Assembly (NCBI RefSeq): GCF_000831385.1
Contig: NZ_AP014548.1
Location: 1,541,779-1,605,778, forward strand
Direction: 5' to 3'
Length of the DNA stretch: 64,000 nt
Source: Nonlabens marinus S1-08
GTDB taxonomy: Bacteria > Bacteroidota > Bacteroidia > Flavobacteriales > Flavobacteriaceae
This document shows, piece by piece, positions 55,405 to 64,000 of this stretch (its first letter is position 1; the number at the start of each line of letters is the position of its first letter). The notes below the pieces were generated by a model. That model did not search any database. It was given only the letters and a program-made list of their open reading frames with translations, and had not been told where the DNA came from. The translations under genes were made by a program, and so were the position numbers.

Positions 55405-56328
55405 ATGAAAACCTAAATTTCCTAAAACGCGTTGTGTTTTTTTGAGCGATTTAAGCTGTAATCGACTCATATTGATCAATTTTGTTTGCTTTCCGTTCAA
55501 ATGTTCCATTTCGATCGCTTGCTTGTATTGAGTGGCATTTTTAATGTCGTTCTCCATGCGGTAGGCAAGGGCAATGGCATACCTGTTTAAACTCAAGTAT
55601 TTGCCCAACCCTTCATGATTCTCAACGTTCCCATCGTAGGTCTTAAAGTCAGGAAAACGTCGCAACTTCATATCCACACGATCAGATCTATTCATAGCGG
55701 TCTCGTCAATAGATACCGTGACTTTTTTAGTAAAGGCTACCGGGACATTCATACCAATGCGAATGAACCAGTCGATATCTTCAAAATGAGTGTAAGACTT
55801 GTTGAATAAACCTATGGTTTCTAACGCCTTAGTTTCTACCATCACGGTAGAGCAACGCAGTACAGGATTCAAAAAGTTATTAGTGAAAAAGAATTCTAGC
55901 TGTTGCTGCTCATTTTCTAGCAGATTAGAGAATTTAGTTTTGTAGGTTTTGCGTGGGCGTTTTAAAATATAGTTCGTAGCAAAAGCTCGAGCATTAGGGA
56001 AACTTTGAGTCAGCTTGATCAACGTATCCAAATGTGTGGGCTGCCAGTAGTCGTCTGCATCCAGTAGCGCTACATAGGTGTAATTGTTTTCTTGGGCGTA
56101 GTTTAATCCTATATTTCTAGCAGCACTCACTCCTTGATTGGTTTTTTGAACGAGTACTTCAACAGCATCAGACTTCAGGTCTTGCGCAATGCTCGCACTG
56201 GCATCAGTAGATCCATCATCGACAATCAAAATTTTATAATCAGTATAGGTTTGCTGTAAAACAGAGTTTACTGCTCGAGAAAGGGTGGCGGCTTTATTAT
56301 AAACCGGAAGGATTACTAAAATATTCAT
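55387..56328 (-). CDS. glycosyltransferase family 2
   Basis: A 313-residue GT2 enzyme with the standard N-terminal motif VILPVYNKAATLSRAVNSVL, LIVDDGSTDAS and the metal-binding VALLDADDYW. The acceptor-side motif THFEDIDWFIR follows. It overlaps the next gene upstream by 4 bp (56325-56328), so translation is coupled with the glycosyltransferase at 56325-57449 and with ftsE beyond it. Confidence 0.88.
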   Translation of the reverse strand: MNILVILPVYNKAATLSRAVNSVLQQTYTDYKILIVDDGSTDASASIAQDLKSDAVEVLVQKTNQGVSAARNIGLNYAQENNYTYVALLDADDYWQPTHLDTLIKLTQSFPNARAFATNYILKRPRKTYKTKFSNLLENEQQQLEFFFTNNFLNPVLRCSTVMVETKALETIGLFNKSYTHFEDIDWFIRIGMNVPVAFTKKVTVSIDETAMNRSDRVDMKLRRFPDFKTYDGNVENHEGLGKYLSLNRYAIALAYRMENDIKNATQYKQAIEMEHLNGKQTKLINMSRLQLKSLKKTQRVLGNLGFHLRAGE

Positions 56329-57449
56329 GTCCCTAAATTAAGCGTTTTCATTAACTTTAAAATAGAGCATTCATCAGTAAAATCTTTTAAGCTATTAGCT
56401 CTATGGTCTTGGTCTTCTTTATCAAATATTTTCACAGATAAACTTTGGATGGCTTCTTGCCATTCTCTCGGTGAACTAGCAATACTTACCAATGGCTCTA
56501 ATTGCTTTTCAGTCATCATTTTATGATTAGCGATCACATGCCTTCCGTTGAATAGCGAAGTAAGCAATTTCAATTTAAGCCCGCTGGCTTGCGTGGCCAT
56601 CATCAAATGAATTTGTGCGTGGGAAATTAATTGTTGTAGTTGCGCAACGTCAGGATTAGCTATCAATGTCGTGTTCGAATTCATTTCAGCTGCTTTAATC
56701 AATTTTTGGGTTGGATTTTTTCCTGCAATGATCAAAGGGTAATCGAACTTTAGAAAAACCTCGTTTATCAAAAACAGCGCTGCTTTTTCGTTCTCAATTA
56801 CATCTAGACTCCCATGAAAAAGGCTGTAGGATCCTAACGCAGGTTTTAATTCTTGAAGTTTATTCCCGTGAAAGGCAGTGATTTTAGTAACTAATGGTGT
56901 TTTAAACTGATCCTGAAAGTGCTTATGGTCGTGGCTACTTATAGAAAGCAAATGTTGTGCGTGTTTCAACACAGGCTCAAAACGTTTCAATCGTTTCGCT
57001 TCTTCTTTGAAAAAAAGTTTGCTAGGTAAAGAAGCCTGACTAGAAAGCATTTTATAATACTCATGCTCAATATTCATACATCGAACTACTTTGGTTTTAT
57101 CCTTTAGCGATGGATGATTTAAATAATAACAACAATGAATACCTTCAAAAATAATTGGGCCATCTGCCCGGGTTAATCTATCTAGTAATAAGGAGTCACG
57201 CCTGGAGTAAACGATATAGGGCAATGAAGTGGATATTCCAGCAACTCCTATTTTCCTTTTGTAGTAATAGACTTTGGAGCACAATTCTTCTAGATGAGGC
57301 TGGCGCTTTTTACCCGCATATTGAAAACAATGCAGCGTAATTTGAACACCTTTTTCTGAAAGACATTTAATCTGATGGTACACATCGATAATTCCTCCGT
57401 AATTAGCTGGATAAGGAATATCAAAACTAACGATGTGTAACTGTGACAT
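56325..57449 (-). CDS. glycosyltransferase (GT4-like)
   Basis: A 374-residue GT-B-type protein (opening SQLHIVSFDIPYPANYGGII, with the glycine-rich acceptor loop typical of GT4). The C-terminal half (LIIAGKNPTQKLIK, LMMATQASGLKLKLLTSLF) corresponds to the donor-binding domain. Its start overlaps the last base of ftsE (57449) and its end overlaps the GT2 gene by 4 bp, giving a tight ftsE-GT4-GT2 operon on the minus strand. Specificity unknown. Confidence 0.82.
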   Translation of the reverse strand: MSQLHIVSFDIPYPANYGGIIDVYHQIKCLSEKGVQITLHCFQYAGKKRQPHLEELCSKVYYYKRKIGVAGISTSLPYIVYSRRDSLLLDRLTRADGPIIFEGIHCCYYLNHPSLKDKTKVVRCMNIEHEYYKMLSSQASLPSKLFFKEEAKRLKRFEPVLKHAQHLLSISSHDHKHFQDQFKTPLVTKITAFHGNKLQELKPALGSYSLFHGSLDVIENEKAALFLINEVFLKFDYPLIIAGKNPTQKLIKAAEMNSNTTLIANPDVAQLQQLISHAQIHLMMATQASGLKLKLLTSLFNGRHVIANHKMMTEKQLEPLVSIASSPREWQEAIQSLSVKIFDKEDQDHRANSLKDFTDECSILKLMKTLNLGT

Positions 57450-58132
57450 TACACAGTCTTTTGAACTACTTCAAAGACTTCGCCGTCATCACATTTAAGG
57501 GTTTTAGAAGGGTATTTTAAAATGAGCGCGTAGTCATGAGTGGCCATCAAAATAGTATTTCCATTTTTATTGATGGTTTGTAAAACTTCCATAATCTCAA
57601 CACTGGTTTGTGGGTCTAGGTTACCGGTAGGCTCATCTGCAATAATTAATTCGGGATCATTGAGTAATGCCCTAGCGATGGCAACCCGTTGTTGTTCCCC
57701 ACCGGAAAGTTCGTGTGGGTATTTAAAGCCTTTAGTTTTCATTCCGACTTTGTCTAAAACGGTATCGATGCGATCTTGCATTTCGGTTTTATTCTTCCAA
57801 CCAGTAGCTTTTAAAACGAACTTTAAATTATCTTGAATGGTACGATCTGTAAGCAACTTGAAATCTTGAAAGACGACTCCTAGTTTGCGACGCAGGTAGG
57901 GTATTTCGCTTTCGCGTAAGCGGGCTAAATCAAAATCTACAATGCTACCTTTACCTTTTTTCAAGGGAATGTCGCCGTAAAGCGTTTTCATCAAGGAACT
58001 CTTTCCACTTCCTGTTTTACCAATTAGGTACACAAACTCGCCTTTATCAATGTTAAGGTTCACATCTTTAAGGATTAGGTTGTCCATTTGAAAGATATCA
58101 ACATCAGATAGCGATAGCACATGGTTTGACAT
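57449..58132 (-). CDS. ftsE: cell division ABC transporter ATPase FtsE
   Basis: A 227-residue ATP-binding protein. Walker [10 protein letters not shown], signature [15 protein letters not shown] and Walker [13 protein letters not shown] are all intact. Sequence and length match FtsE, which with FtsX drives septal peptidoglycan hydrolase activation. The FtsX gene is not adjacent, as is common in Bacteroidota. ATG 58132 ([13 protein letters not shown]) is preferred to ATG 58159. A near-exact palindrome (57907-57922) is read as RLRES at a position where homologues carry other residues of the same number. Confidence 0.9.
   Translation of the reverse strand: MSNHVLSLSDVDIFQMDNLILKDVNLNIDKGEFVYLIGKTGSGKSSLMKTLYGDIPLKKGKGSIVDFDLARLRESEIPYLRRKLGVVFQDFKLLTDRTIQDNLKFVLKATGWKNKTEMQDRIDTVLDKVGMKTKGFKYPHELSGGEQQRVAIARALLNDPELIIADEPTGNLDPQTSVEIMEVLQTINKNGNTILMATHDYALILKYPSKTLKCDDGEVFEVVQKTV
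57907..57922. repeat. palindrome, one-mismatch copy (in ftsE)
   Basis: CGCTTTCGCGTAAGCG (one mismatch, T for A at 57917); read on the minus strand as RLRES, so the mismatch converts the F of RFRES to L. Confidence 0.85.
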
Positions 58133-58254
58133 AAAGTAGATTTTAAGGTAAAAATACATAAAGCTGTGGATAACCTAGCGTATAATTAATTGGTAAATCT
58201 GCCGTTAGTGAGATGTTGGAATTTAAATTTACCTACTGACAAACTAAAGTTCAC

Positions 58255-61200
58255 ATGAGGAAATTGGCATTTACCGCGGCACTTCTTTTAAGCGCCGTTT
58301 CTACAGGTCTGGCTCAACAGTCTAAGATATTTACAGATCATCTGCGCAACTACAACACTGCAGTGGATTTATACCAGGAAGATCAATACATCGCTGCGCA
58401 ACGTCTATTTGAAAAAGTAGTGGAGCAAGCAGAGGATGAGACCATCAAAGGAAATGCTGCTTACTATGCGGCAAACTGTGCCGTGCGTCTGAGCCAGCGC
58501 AATGCAGATCAAATGGTAGAAGATTTTGTAGAGCAATACCCTACCTCTACAAAACGCAACAGCGCTTTTATTGATGTGGCCGATTATTATTTTGAGAGCG
58601 GGAATTACCGCAAGGCATCCCAATGGTATGAAAAGGTGGATGAGAAAAACCTATCTAGAGAACAAAAGACTCGGTACTATTTCAATACAGGATATACCCT
58701 AGTGCAAAGTAACAAGTTTGACGAGGCAAAGCCTTTTTTGAATCGAGTGAGCGATGATCCAGAATACGGATCTAAAGCAAAATATTACTTAGGATACATC
58801 GCCTATGAGGGTGACGATCTGGAAACGGCAGATGAACTTTTTAGCGAGGTAGAAGAAGCCCCAGAAACAGATGCTAAGCTCTCCTATTATCAAGCAGATT
58901 TGAATTACAAACTTGGTAGGTTTGAGGAAGCCATAGCACTTGCTGAAAAGCAAATGCCTACCTCTAATCGCCAAGAACAATCAGAACTCAATCGTATTAT
59001 TGGTCAATCGCTCTTCAATCAAGGCAAGTATCAAGAAGCATTACCATACCTGCAAAAATATCAAGGAACTCGTGGTAAGTGGAATAATAACGACTACTAT
59101 CAGTTGGGTTATACTTATTACAAGTTGGGAGATTTTGAAAATGCGGTAGAGACTTTTAATAAAATTATCGACGGCGAGAATACTACAGCTCAAAATGCCT
59201 ATTATCATTTAGGTCAAAGCTACATCAAGCTCAATCGTGGGGAGGATGCACTCAATGCTTTCAAAAAAGCGAGTGAAATTGCATTGGATGAGCAAATTAC
59301 TCAAGATGCGATGTACAATTATGCAAAGCTGAGTTATGAAAATGGGAATCCTTATGAAAGTGTCCCTGCAGTAATCCTTAATTACATAGAGACCTATCCA
59401 AAAGCAGATAATAAGGATGAGATGAACAAATTGCTCATCGATTCTTATTTCACTTCTAAAAATTACGGAGAAGCCATAGCCTTGTTAGAGGATGGTAGGA
59501 TACGTGGCAACGAAAACGTGTATGGTAAAGTCACTCTTTACCATGGTTTAAATTTATTTACTAGTGGTGATTATCAAGGAGCCAAAGAAAATTTAGACAA
59601 AGCCATCAAAAATCTAGAAGAAAAAAACCTGGAGAAGAAAGCGAGGTTTTGGAAAGCAGAAACTTTATACCAGCTCAATGATTTCAATGGTGCGTTAGCA
59701 GAGTTTGAACGTGTCAAAAATATTTCGGCGTCAATTGAAGAGGATGATTTACTGGATTATGATATGGGGTACACCTACTTCAAACTTAAAAATTACACTT
59801 CCAGTATCAATGCTATGGAACGTTTTGTAGCTCAGAAATCCAGCGACAGAGTTCGTACTAATGATGCCTATATGAGAATAGGTGATGCCAACTTTGTCTC
59901 AAAAAAATACTGGCCAGCGATTGAATCCTATAACCAGTCTATCAAAATGGGTGGCGCCAGTGCAGATTATGCTACGTTCCAGAAGGCGATGTCTTATGGA
60001 TTTATAGATCGAGTGGATAGCAAGATTCAGGAATTAAACACTTTTCTAGACAATTTCAAATCATCCCAATATCGGGACGATGTGTTGTATGAATTAGGAA
60101 ATACCTACATCAATACTAATAAGGTATCTAGCGGTATCCAGACTTATGACCGCTTGATTAGGGAGTTTCCAGACAGCCGTTATACTGCTCCGGCAATGAT
60201 GCGTAAAGGTTTACAGTTTTACAATGACAATCGACTTGATGAAGCTTTGACTGTTTTCAAACAGGTAGCTTCTAAATATGCGGGAACGCCCCAAGCCGTG
60301 GAAGCGGTGAGCAGTGCTCGATTGGTATATATTGATCAAGGAAAAACAGCTGATTATGCCCAGTGGGTGCGAGGTTTAGATTTTGTTGATGTAACAGATT
60401 CTGAGCTGGATGATACGGCCTATGAAAGTGCAGAACGTCCTTTTCTACAAGGGAACATGAGCAGCGCGACTCGAGAACTGGAGAAGTATTTAAAGCAATT
60501 TCCTAACGGGAAGTATGCGTTGCAGGCACATTTCAATCTGGCACAAGCCTATTTTTCTGAAGGCAATAAGAGTGCGAGCATCCCGCATTATCAATATGTG
60601 GCAGACCGCGAGCGCAGTGAGTATTCAGAGCAGGCTTTGGCAAGACTGGGCGAGATATTACTCAATGATGCGGTGAGCGATGGTGGGGATAGAAAGTCCG
60701 CTTTCGCGAAAGCGATACCCATACTAATCAAACTGGAAGCAACGGCAGATTTTCCACAAAACAGAGCTTATGCACAATCCAACTTGATGAAAGCTTACTA
60801 TGAAACCGAACAGTTTGACAAGGCGGTCAATTATGCCAATAAGGTGTTAGGGGATAGCAATACAGATGATACGGTTCGTGCTGATGCTCAAGTGATCATT
60901 GCACGCAGCTCTTTTAAGCGCAATGACATGGCAGCTGCAAAAAAAGCCTATGCAGACGTGTTGAAAAACTCTAGCGGTGCCATAGCTGCGGAAGCTACTT
61001 TTTACAAAGCCTATTTTGAAAACCAAGAAGGCAAGCACGATCAGGCTATCGCAACAGTTCAAAACTTGTCAAAAAACTATGGAAGTTACAAACTATGGAG
61101 CGCGAGAGGGCTTGTGGTCATGGCAAAAAGTTATGATGCCACTAAGCAGACCTTGAATGCCGTAACTCTATTGCAGGGTGTAATTGACAATTTCTCGCAA

Positions 61201-61296
61201 TACCCTGAAATTGTTGAACAAGCTAAAACAGAACTGGCACGCATTAAAAGCGTACAAGCTAAAACCAACTCATCCATAGTACCATCAAACAATTAA
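58255..61296 (+). CDS. large tetratricopeptide-repeat protein, exported
   Basis: A 1013-residue protein with a signal peptide (MRKLAFTAALLLSAVSTGLA) and about twenty TPR units through almost its whole length (for example YYQLGYTYYKLGDFENAVET and QAHFNLAQAYFSEGNKSASI). It is probably periplasmic or bound to the outer membrane, acting as a protein-interaction scaffold. Two genes later, with a 2-bp gap, comes an outer-membrane barrel protein, so a joint outer-membrane complex is likely. An exact palindrome (60699-60714) encodes AFAKA between TPRs. Promoter region is AT-rich without a clear TAnnTTTG. Confidence 0.88.
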   Translation: MRKLAFTAALLLSAVSTGLAQQSKIFTDHLRNYNTAVDLYQEDQYIAAQRLFEKVVEQAEDETIKGNAAYYAANCAVRLSQRNADQMVEDFVEQYPTSTKRNSAFIDVADYYFESGNYRKASQWYEKVDEKNLSREQKTRYYFNTGYTLVQSNKFDEAKPFLNRVSDDPEYGSKAKYYLGYIAYEGDDLETADELFSEVEEAPETDAKLSYYQADLNYKLGRFEEAIALAEKQMPTSNRQEQSELNRIIGQSLFNQGKYQEALPYLQKYQGTRGKWNNNDYYQLGYTYYKLGDFENAVETFNKIIDGENTTAQNAYYHLGQSYIKLNRGEDALNAFKKASEIALDEQITQDAMYNYAKLSYENGNPYESVPAVILNYIETYPKADNKDEMNKLLIDSYFTSKNYGEAIALLEDGRIRGNENVYGKVTLYHGLNLFTSGDYQGAKENLDKAIKNLEEKNLEKKARFWKAETLYQLNDFNGALAEFERVKNISASIEEDDLLDYDMGYTYFKLKNYTSSINAMERFVAQKSSDRVRTNDAYMRIGDANFVSKKYWPAIESYNQSIKMGGASADYATFQKAMSYGFIDRVDSKIQELNTFLDNFKSSQYRDDVLYELGNTYINTNKVSSGIQTYDRLIREFPDSRYTAPAMMRKGLQFYNDNRLDEALTVFKQVASKYAGTPQAVEAVSSARLVYIDQGKTADYAQWVRGLDFVDVTDSELDDTAYESAERPFLQGNMSSATRELEKYLKQFPNGKYALQAHFNLAQAYFSEGNKSASIPHYQYVADRERSEYSEQALARLGEILLNDAVSDGGDRKSAFAKAIPILIKLEATADFPQNRAYAQSNLMKAYYETEQFDKAVNYANKVLGDSNTDDTVRADAQVIIARSSFKRNDMAAAKKAYADVLKNSSGAIAAEATFYKAYFENQEGKHDQAIATVQNLSKNYGSYKLWSARGLVVMAKSYDATKQTLNAVTLLQGVIDNFSQYPEIVEQAKTELARIKSVQAKTNSSIVPSNN
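60699..60714. repeat. 16-bp palindrome, copy 16 (in TPR protein CDS)
   Basis: Exact copy; encodes AFAKA (context SAFAKAIPI). Confidence 0.95.
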
Positions 61297-61298
61297 GA

Positions 61299-63035
61299 AT
61301 GTATATGAACTCTAGATATATAACGACAGCAGTTGCCTTGCTATTTACTGGCGCGGTACTTTTTGCTCAAACTAAGGAAGAGGAAGATCGATTGAATGGC
61401 GGTACCATCACGGTAGTGAAAGCTTACGACCCTTCAGTGGCAGACGCGTTTAAAGTAAAGAGCCTGCCTCAATTAAACGATACCACAAAGATTCAGAAGA
61501 AAGCGGTCACTTACAGCATCTTTTCAGTACCTGTGGCGTCAACATTTACTCCAGCAAAAGGGAAGCTTTCTCGATTGAAGCCTAGACAACGCCCACAGTA
61601 CTATGACAATTATGCTCGATTAGGATTTGGTAATTATGGAAACATAGTTGCTGAATTTGCTGGTAATATTGAAGTAGATCGTGATAGCGATTTTGGGATC
61701 TTCTTAAATCACAACTCTTCATTAGGCGGTATTGATGAGGTTATGTTAGACGATTCTTACCTGGATACAGCACTCGATCTTTCTTATGGACATCGTTCTA
61801 AAAATGCAAGTTTTGGAATCACAGGTGGCGCACGCTATCAAAAAGCGAATTGGTACGGTATTTATGAGCCCTTGAATGCGCAATTAGTAATGACTAATCC
61901 GCAAGATACAGACGTTGATATCAGCTATTTATCTTACGGTTTAGGAGGGAATGTGGATTTCTTTGATTCTGTTTTTAAAGAATTAGAATTAAAGTTGACT
62001 GGAACTTCAACTAGTGAAGACGCAAGCGAATACAGAGCCAGATTACTCCCTAAATTAGGATTTGACATAGAAGGAACGGAAGTTAGTCTAGGTCTTGAGG
62101 TCGATTATCTGGCTGGGACTTTTGATACTCAAGGCTTGCGTCCAGCACAGACAGATTATTCATATGTTAGCACAGGACTAAACCCTAAAATCAATTTATA
62201 CGACGACAATTATAAATTAGAATTAGGTGTCCATGTAAATTATCTAACTGATCTCGAATCCAATGAGGGAGATTTTAAGTTTTATCCAGATATCAACGCG
62301 AGTTACAGGTTGTTAGAAGATCAGGTAATTGCATACACTCAAATCTTAGGAGGAAGAGATATGAACAGCTTACAACAGTTTGCAGATGAAAATGTGTTCT
62401 TAGCTCCTGCAATCGATATCCAGCCTACCAATAGAACTATTGACGCCCAGTTAGGATTGAAAGGTAAAATTTCTAATAATTTCGGATATAAAGTATTCGG
62501 TGGGTACAAAAAGGAGAACGATCGTTACTTCTATACAAAAGATGTGGGTAGAGTTTTGATTGTAAATGAAGGCGCCACTTTAGGGAATGTCTTTTATACG
62601 CAATATGGTGATTTAGAAACCACCTTCTTTGGTGGGTCTTTAAGTGTGGATGTCAGTTCTAAGTTCAATTTAACAGTCACTGGAAGAAGCATGACTTACG
62701 AGGTGACTAATGGGCCTAATTTTGAGAACACGGCCTCGCAACTTCCTGAATTTACAGCAGATATCGTCGGGACTTATCAAATCAACGATAAAATTGATGT
62801 AGGAACCACAGTTTACTTGGTGGGGGAGCGCGATGTGTATCGCAACGGTTTCGGTGTAGAGTCTCTCGATTCCTTTATTGATTTAAATCTAGATGTGAAT
62901 TATAAAATCAATTCAAAGCTTACTGCTTTTTTACGAGGTAATAATTTGACTGGCGGTAATTATCAGTACTACTTGGATTATCCAGTTCAGGATCTACAAG
63001 TTATGGCTGGTGCTGTTTATAAATTTGATTTTTAA
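61299..63035 (+). CDS. TonB-dependent receptor-like outer-membrane beta-barrel
   Basis: A 578-residue outer-membrane protein with a signal peptide (MNSRYITTAVALLFTGAVLF, then AQ) and a long series of alternating beta-strands resembling the barrel of TonB-dependent receptors, ending in the aromatic strand LQVMAGAVYKFDF. There is no clear plug domain, so it may be a barrel-only relative. It starts 2 bp after the TPR gene stop; ATG 61299 or 61305 are both possible. It is probably the membrane partner of the TPR protein. Followed by a palindrome and a terminator. Confidence 0.82.
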   Translation: MYMNSRYITTAVALLFTGAVLFAQTKEEEDRLNGGTITVVKAYDPSVADAFKVKSLPQLNDTTKIQKKAVTYSIFSVPVASTFTPAKGKLSRLKPRQRPQYYDNYARLGFGNYGNIVAEFAGNIEVDRDSDFGIFLNHNSSLGGIDEVMLDDSYLDTALDLSYGHRSKNASFGITGGARYQKANWYGIYEPLNAQLVMTNPQDTDVDISYLSYGLGGNVDFFDSVFKELELKLTGTSTSEDASEYRARLLPKLGFDIEGTEVSLGLEVDYLAGTFDTQGLRPAQTDYSYVSTGLNPKINLYDDNYKLELGVHVNYLTDLESNEGDFKFYPDINASYRLLEDQVIAYTQILGGRDMNSLQQFADENVFLAPAIDIQPTNRTIDAQLGLKGKISNNFGYKVFGGYKKENDRYFYTKDVGRVLIVNEGATLGNVFYTQYGDLETTFFGGSLSVDVSSKFNLTVTGRSMTYEVTNGPNFENTASQLPEFTADIVGTYQINDKIDVGTTVYLVGERDVYRNGFGVESLDSFIDLNLDVNYKINSKLTAFLRGNNLTGGNYQYYLDYPVQDLQVMAGAVYKFDF

Positions 63036-63043
63036 TAGCATTT

Positions 63044-63059
63044 CGCTTTCGCGAAAGCG
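63044..63059. repeat. 16-bp palindrome, copy 17 (intergenic)
   Basis: Exact copy 8 bp after the barrel-protein stop, with symmetric TTT/AA flanks, ahead of the terminator. Confidence 0.95.
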
Positions 63060-63082
63060 AACCTAACACGATTTCTCACATT

Positions 63083-63110
63083 AAAAAGACCACGAATTGT
63101 GGTCTTTTTT
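63083..63110. terminator. bidirectional intrinsic terminator
   Basis: An 11-bp stem AAAAAGACCAC/GTGGTCTTTTT with a GAATT loop; A-run on the left and T-run on the right, so it can serve both strands, placed between two convergent genes. Confidence 0.9.
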
Positions 63111-63259
63111 AGTTTGTAAGAAGTTGAAACGTTCCTTGTACGCCAAACCCAATTGAGATAAGGAGAGGCACTCATTATAAGCTAAACAAGTGGAGTCTCG
63201 ATAGCCATTTGAAAAGTGATTTTAGAAAGCGAACAGCATGAGACTTTTACACCTCAAAC

Positions 63260-63862
63260 TTAAAATCTATAGCCAAAATTAACTCCAAATCTAGGCTCTA
63301 CAGCACCTAGATCGCCGTATTTGTCTTCTGGAACATTCCCCAAAGCTCTGAAAATTTCACCATTTAGACTTAAAGAGAATTTATCTGCAAAAAGCCATTT
63401 GTGACCTAATCCAAAACCGGCTGAAAAACCTCCAATATCGTACTTATATGTATTATCTCTAGAGATCAAATCTCCATTATTATCATAAGAATAAAATCCA
63501 TCATCAACAGTCACATCTCCTGTTCGTGCTTTTAACGCTGGGTAGAAATAGAAACCATAATGATCCTTTACTTTAGAAAAGTAAATTAGATATGCAGCGC
63601 GCAAACTTATAGCACTGCTTTCCTCTAGGTAGCCTGCATCATAATAACCATAGGTGTCAAAGGCGGTAACACCTACAAGTATGGATTGATTACTGGGCAA
63701 TAGCCGCTCATAGTTGACATTAAATGACCCAGCAATGACAAGATCAAGAAGGTTAGTGGTAATCTCATTTGTTCTTTTGAGATCTTCATTTTCTGTAACC
63801 GTATCCTGAGCGACAGTAATTGCGGTGAACAGCAATAGAGAGAGAATTAATATTTTTTTCAT
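63260..63862 (-). CDS. small outer-membrane beta-barrel protein
   Basis: A 200-residue protein with a signal peptide (MKKILILSLLLFTAITVAQ) followed by alternating beta-strands ending in the aromatic PRFGVNFGYRF, typical of eight-stranded outer-membrane barrels (DUF3575/OmpX-like). The exact family was not identified. It is separated from the preceding barrel gene by a bidirectional terminator. The bases after its start up to the window end (63863-64000) hold no recognisable gene. Confidence 0.75.
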   Translation of the reverse strand: MKKILILSLLLFTAITVAQDTVTENEDLKRTNEITTNLLDLVIAGSFNVNYERLLPSNQSILVGVTAFDTYGYYDAGYLEESSAISLRAAYLIYFSKVKDHYGFYFYPALKARTGDVTVDDGFYSYDNNGDLISRDNTYKYDIGGFSAGFGLGHKWLFADKFSLSLNGEIFRALGNVPEDKYGDLGAVEPRFGVNFGYRF

Positions 63863-64000
63863 TTTTTAATTAAAAAGTTAGCTGACCGAAAAGTAATACA
63901 AAACCAAATGCAATCGTATTTACTGAAATATTAAATTTCCCTTCCCCATCTTCAATGTAAATTGGACAAATTCAATTGAAAATATCTTTAGGTTCTACCG

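Noticed and set aside
2047-63059. Reading the palindromes as a dispersed CRISPR array or as terminators
   Set aside because: They are spaced by kilobases, lie within genes, have no spacer regularity and no U-tracts.

Overview
This window is a chromosomal segment of a member of the Flavobacteriaceae (Bacteroidota). The evidence is the type IX secretion system (T9SS) genes (a type B sorting domain protein, PorP/SprF and an OmpA/PD40 protein), TAnnTTTG-type promoters, the near absence of Shine-Dalgarno sites except before rpsU, and the order rpsU-xerC-tRNAs-tuf-tRNA(Trp)-secE-nusG-rplKAJL-rpoBC. The genus cannot be fixed by reading alone; Nonlabens or a close relative is a guess. There is no plasmid, prophage, insertion sequence or CRISPR array.

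Layout. 1-8.4 kb: end of adk, obgE, a DUF1569 protein, a NamZ-like lipoprotein, a LolC/E-type permease, a cystathionine beta-synthase-like enzyme, a DUF2851 protein, a PspC stub and a potassium channel. 8.4-12.5 kb: a sodium:alanine symporter with an unusual N-terminus, a helix-hairpin-helix protein and an acyl-CoA dehydrogenase. 12.5-27.6 kb: the information-processing core with rpsU, xerC, five tRNA genes, tuf, secE, nusG, four 50S protein genes, rpoB, rpoC and a DUF3467 gene. 27.8-37.0 kb: a T9SS surface locus with a ~2060-residue repeat protein, a PorP/SprF protein and an OmpA-family protein. 37-51.9 kb: housekeeping genes (prfC, idi, a QueD-like gene, manA, fabH, recR, a 2-oxoacid dehydrogenase E2) mixed with transporters and small conserved proteins. 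52.3-57.4 kb: a more variable glycan region with four glycosyltransferases, an FdtA/QdtA-like cupin and an AT-rich orphan. 57.4-64 kb: ftsE, a large TPR lipoprotein-like or secreted protein paired with an outer-membrane beta-barrel, and a small barrel protein.

The most striking feature is not a gene. A perfect 16-bp palindrome, CGCTTTCGCGAAAGCG, occurs 17 times exactly, with at least two single-mismatch copies, about once per 3.5 kb. Twelve exact copies lie inside protein-coding genes and are read in all three frames: as AFAKA (most often), RFRES or LSRKR. It is absent from the interiors of the most conserved genes (tuf, ribosomal proteins, rpoC) but sits in the gaps beside them. It behaves like a genome-wide, strand-symmetric sequence family that proteins have had to accommodate.

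Other points to examine: a 12-nt perfect Shine-Dalgarno sequence before rpsU, in a lineage that generally does not use them; a terminator whose U-tract touches the xerC start codon; an array of eight repeats of exactly 318 bp in the giant surface protein; a 7-bp tandem repeat that supplies the stop codon of a sodium/solute symporter; and a hairpin-rich 335-bp gap after fabH that may encode a structured RNA.
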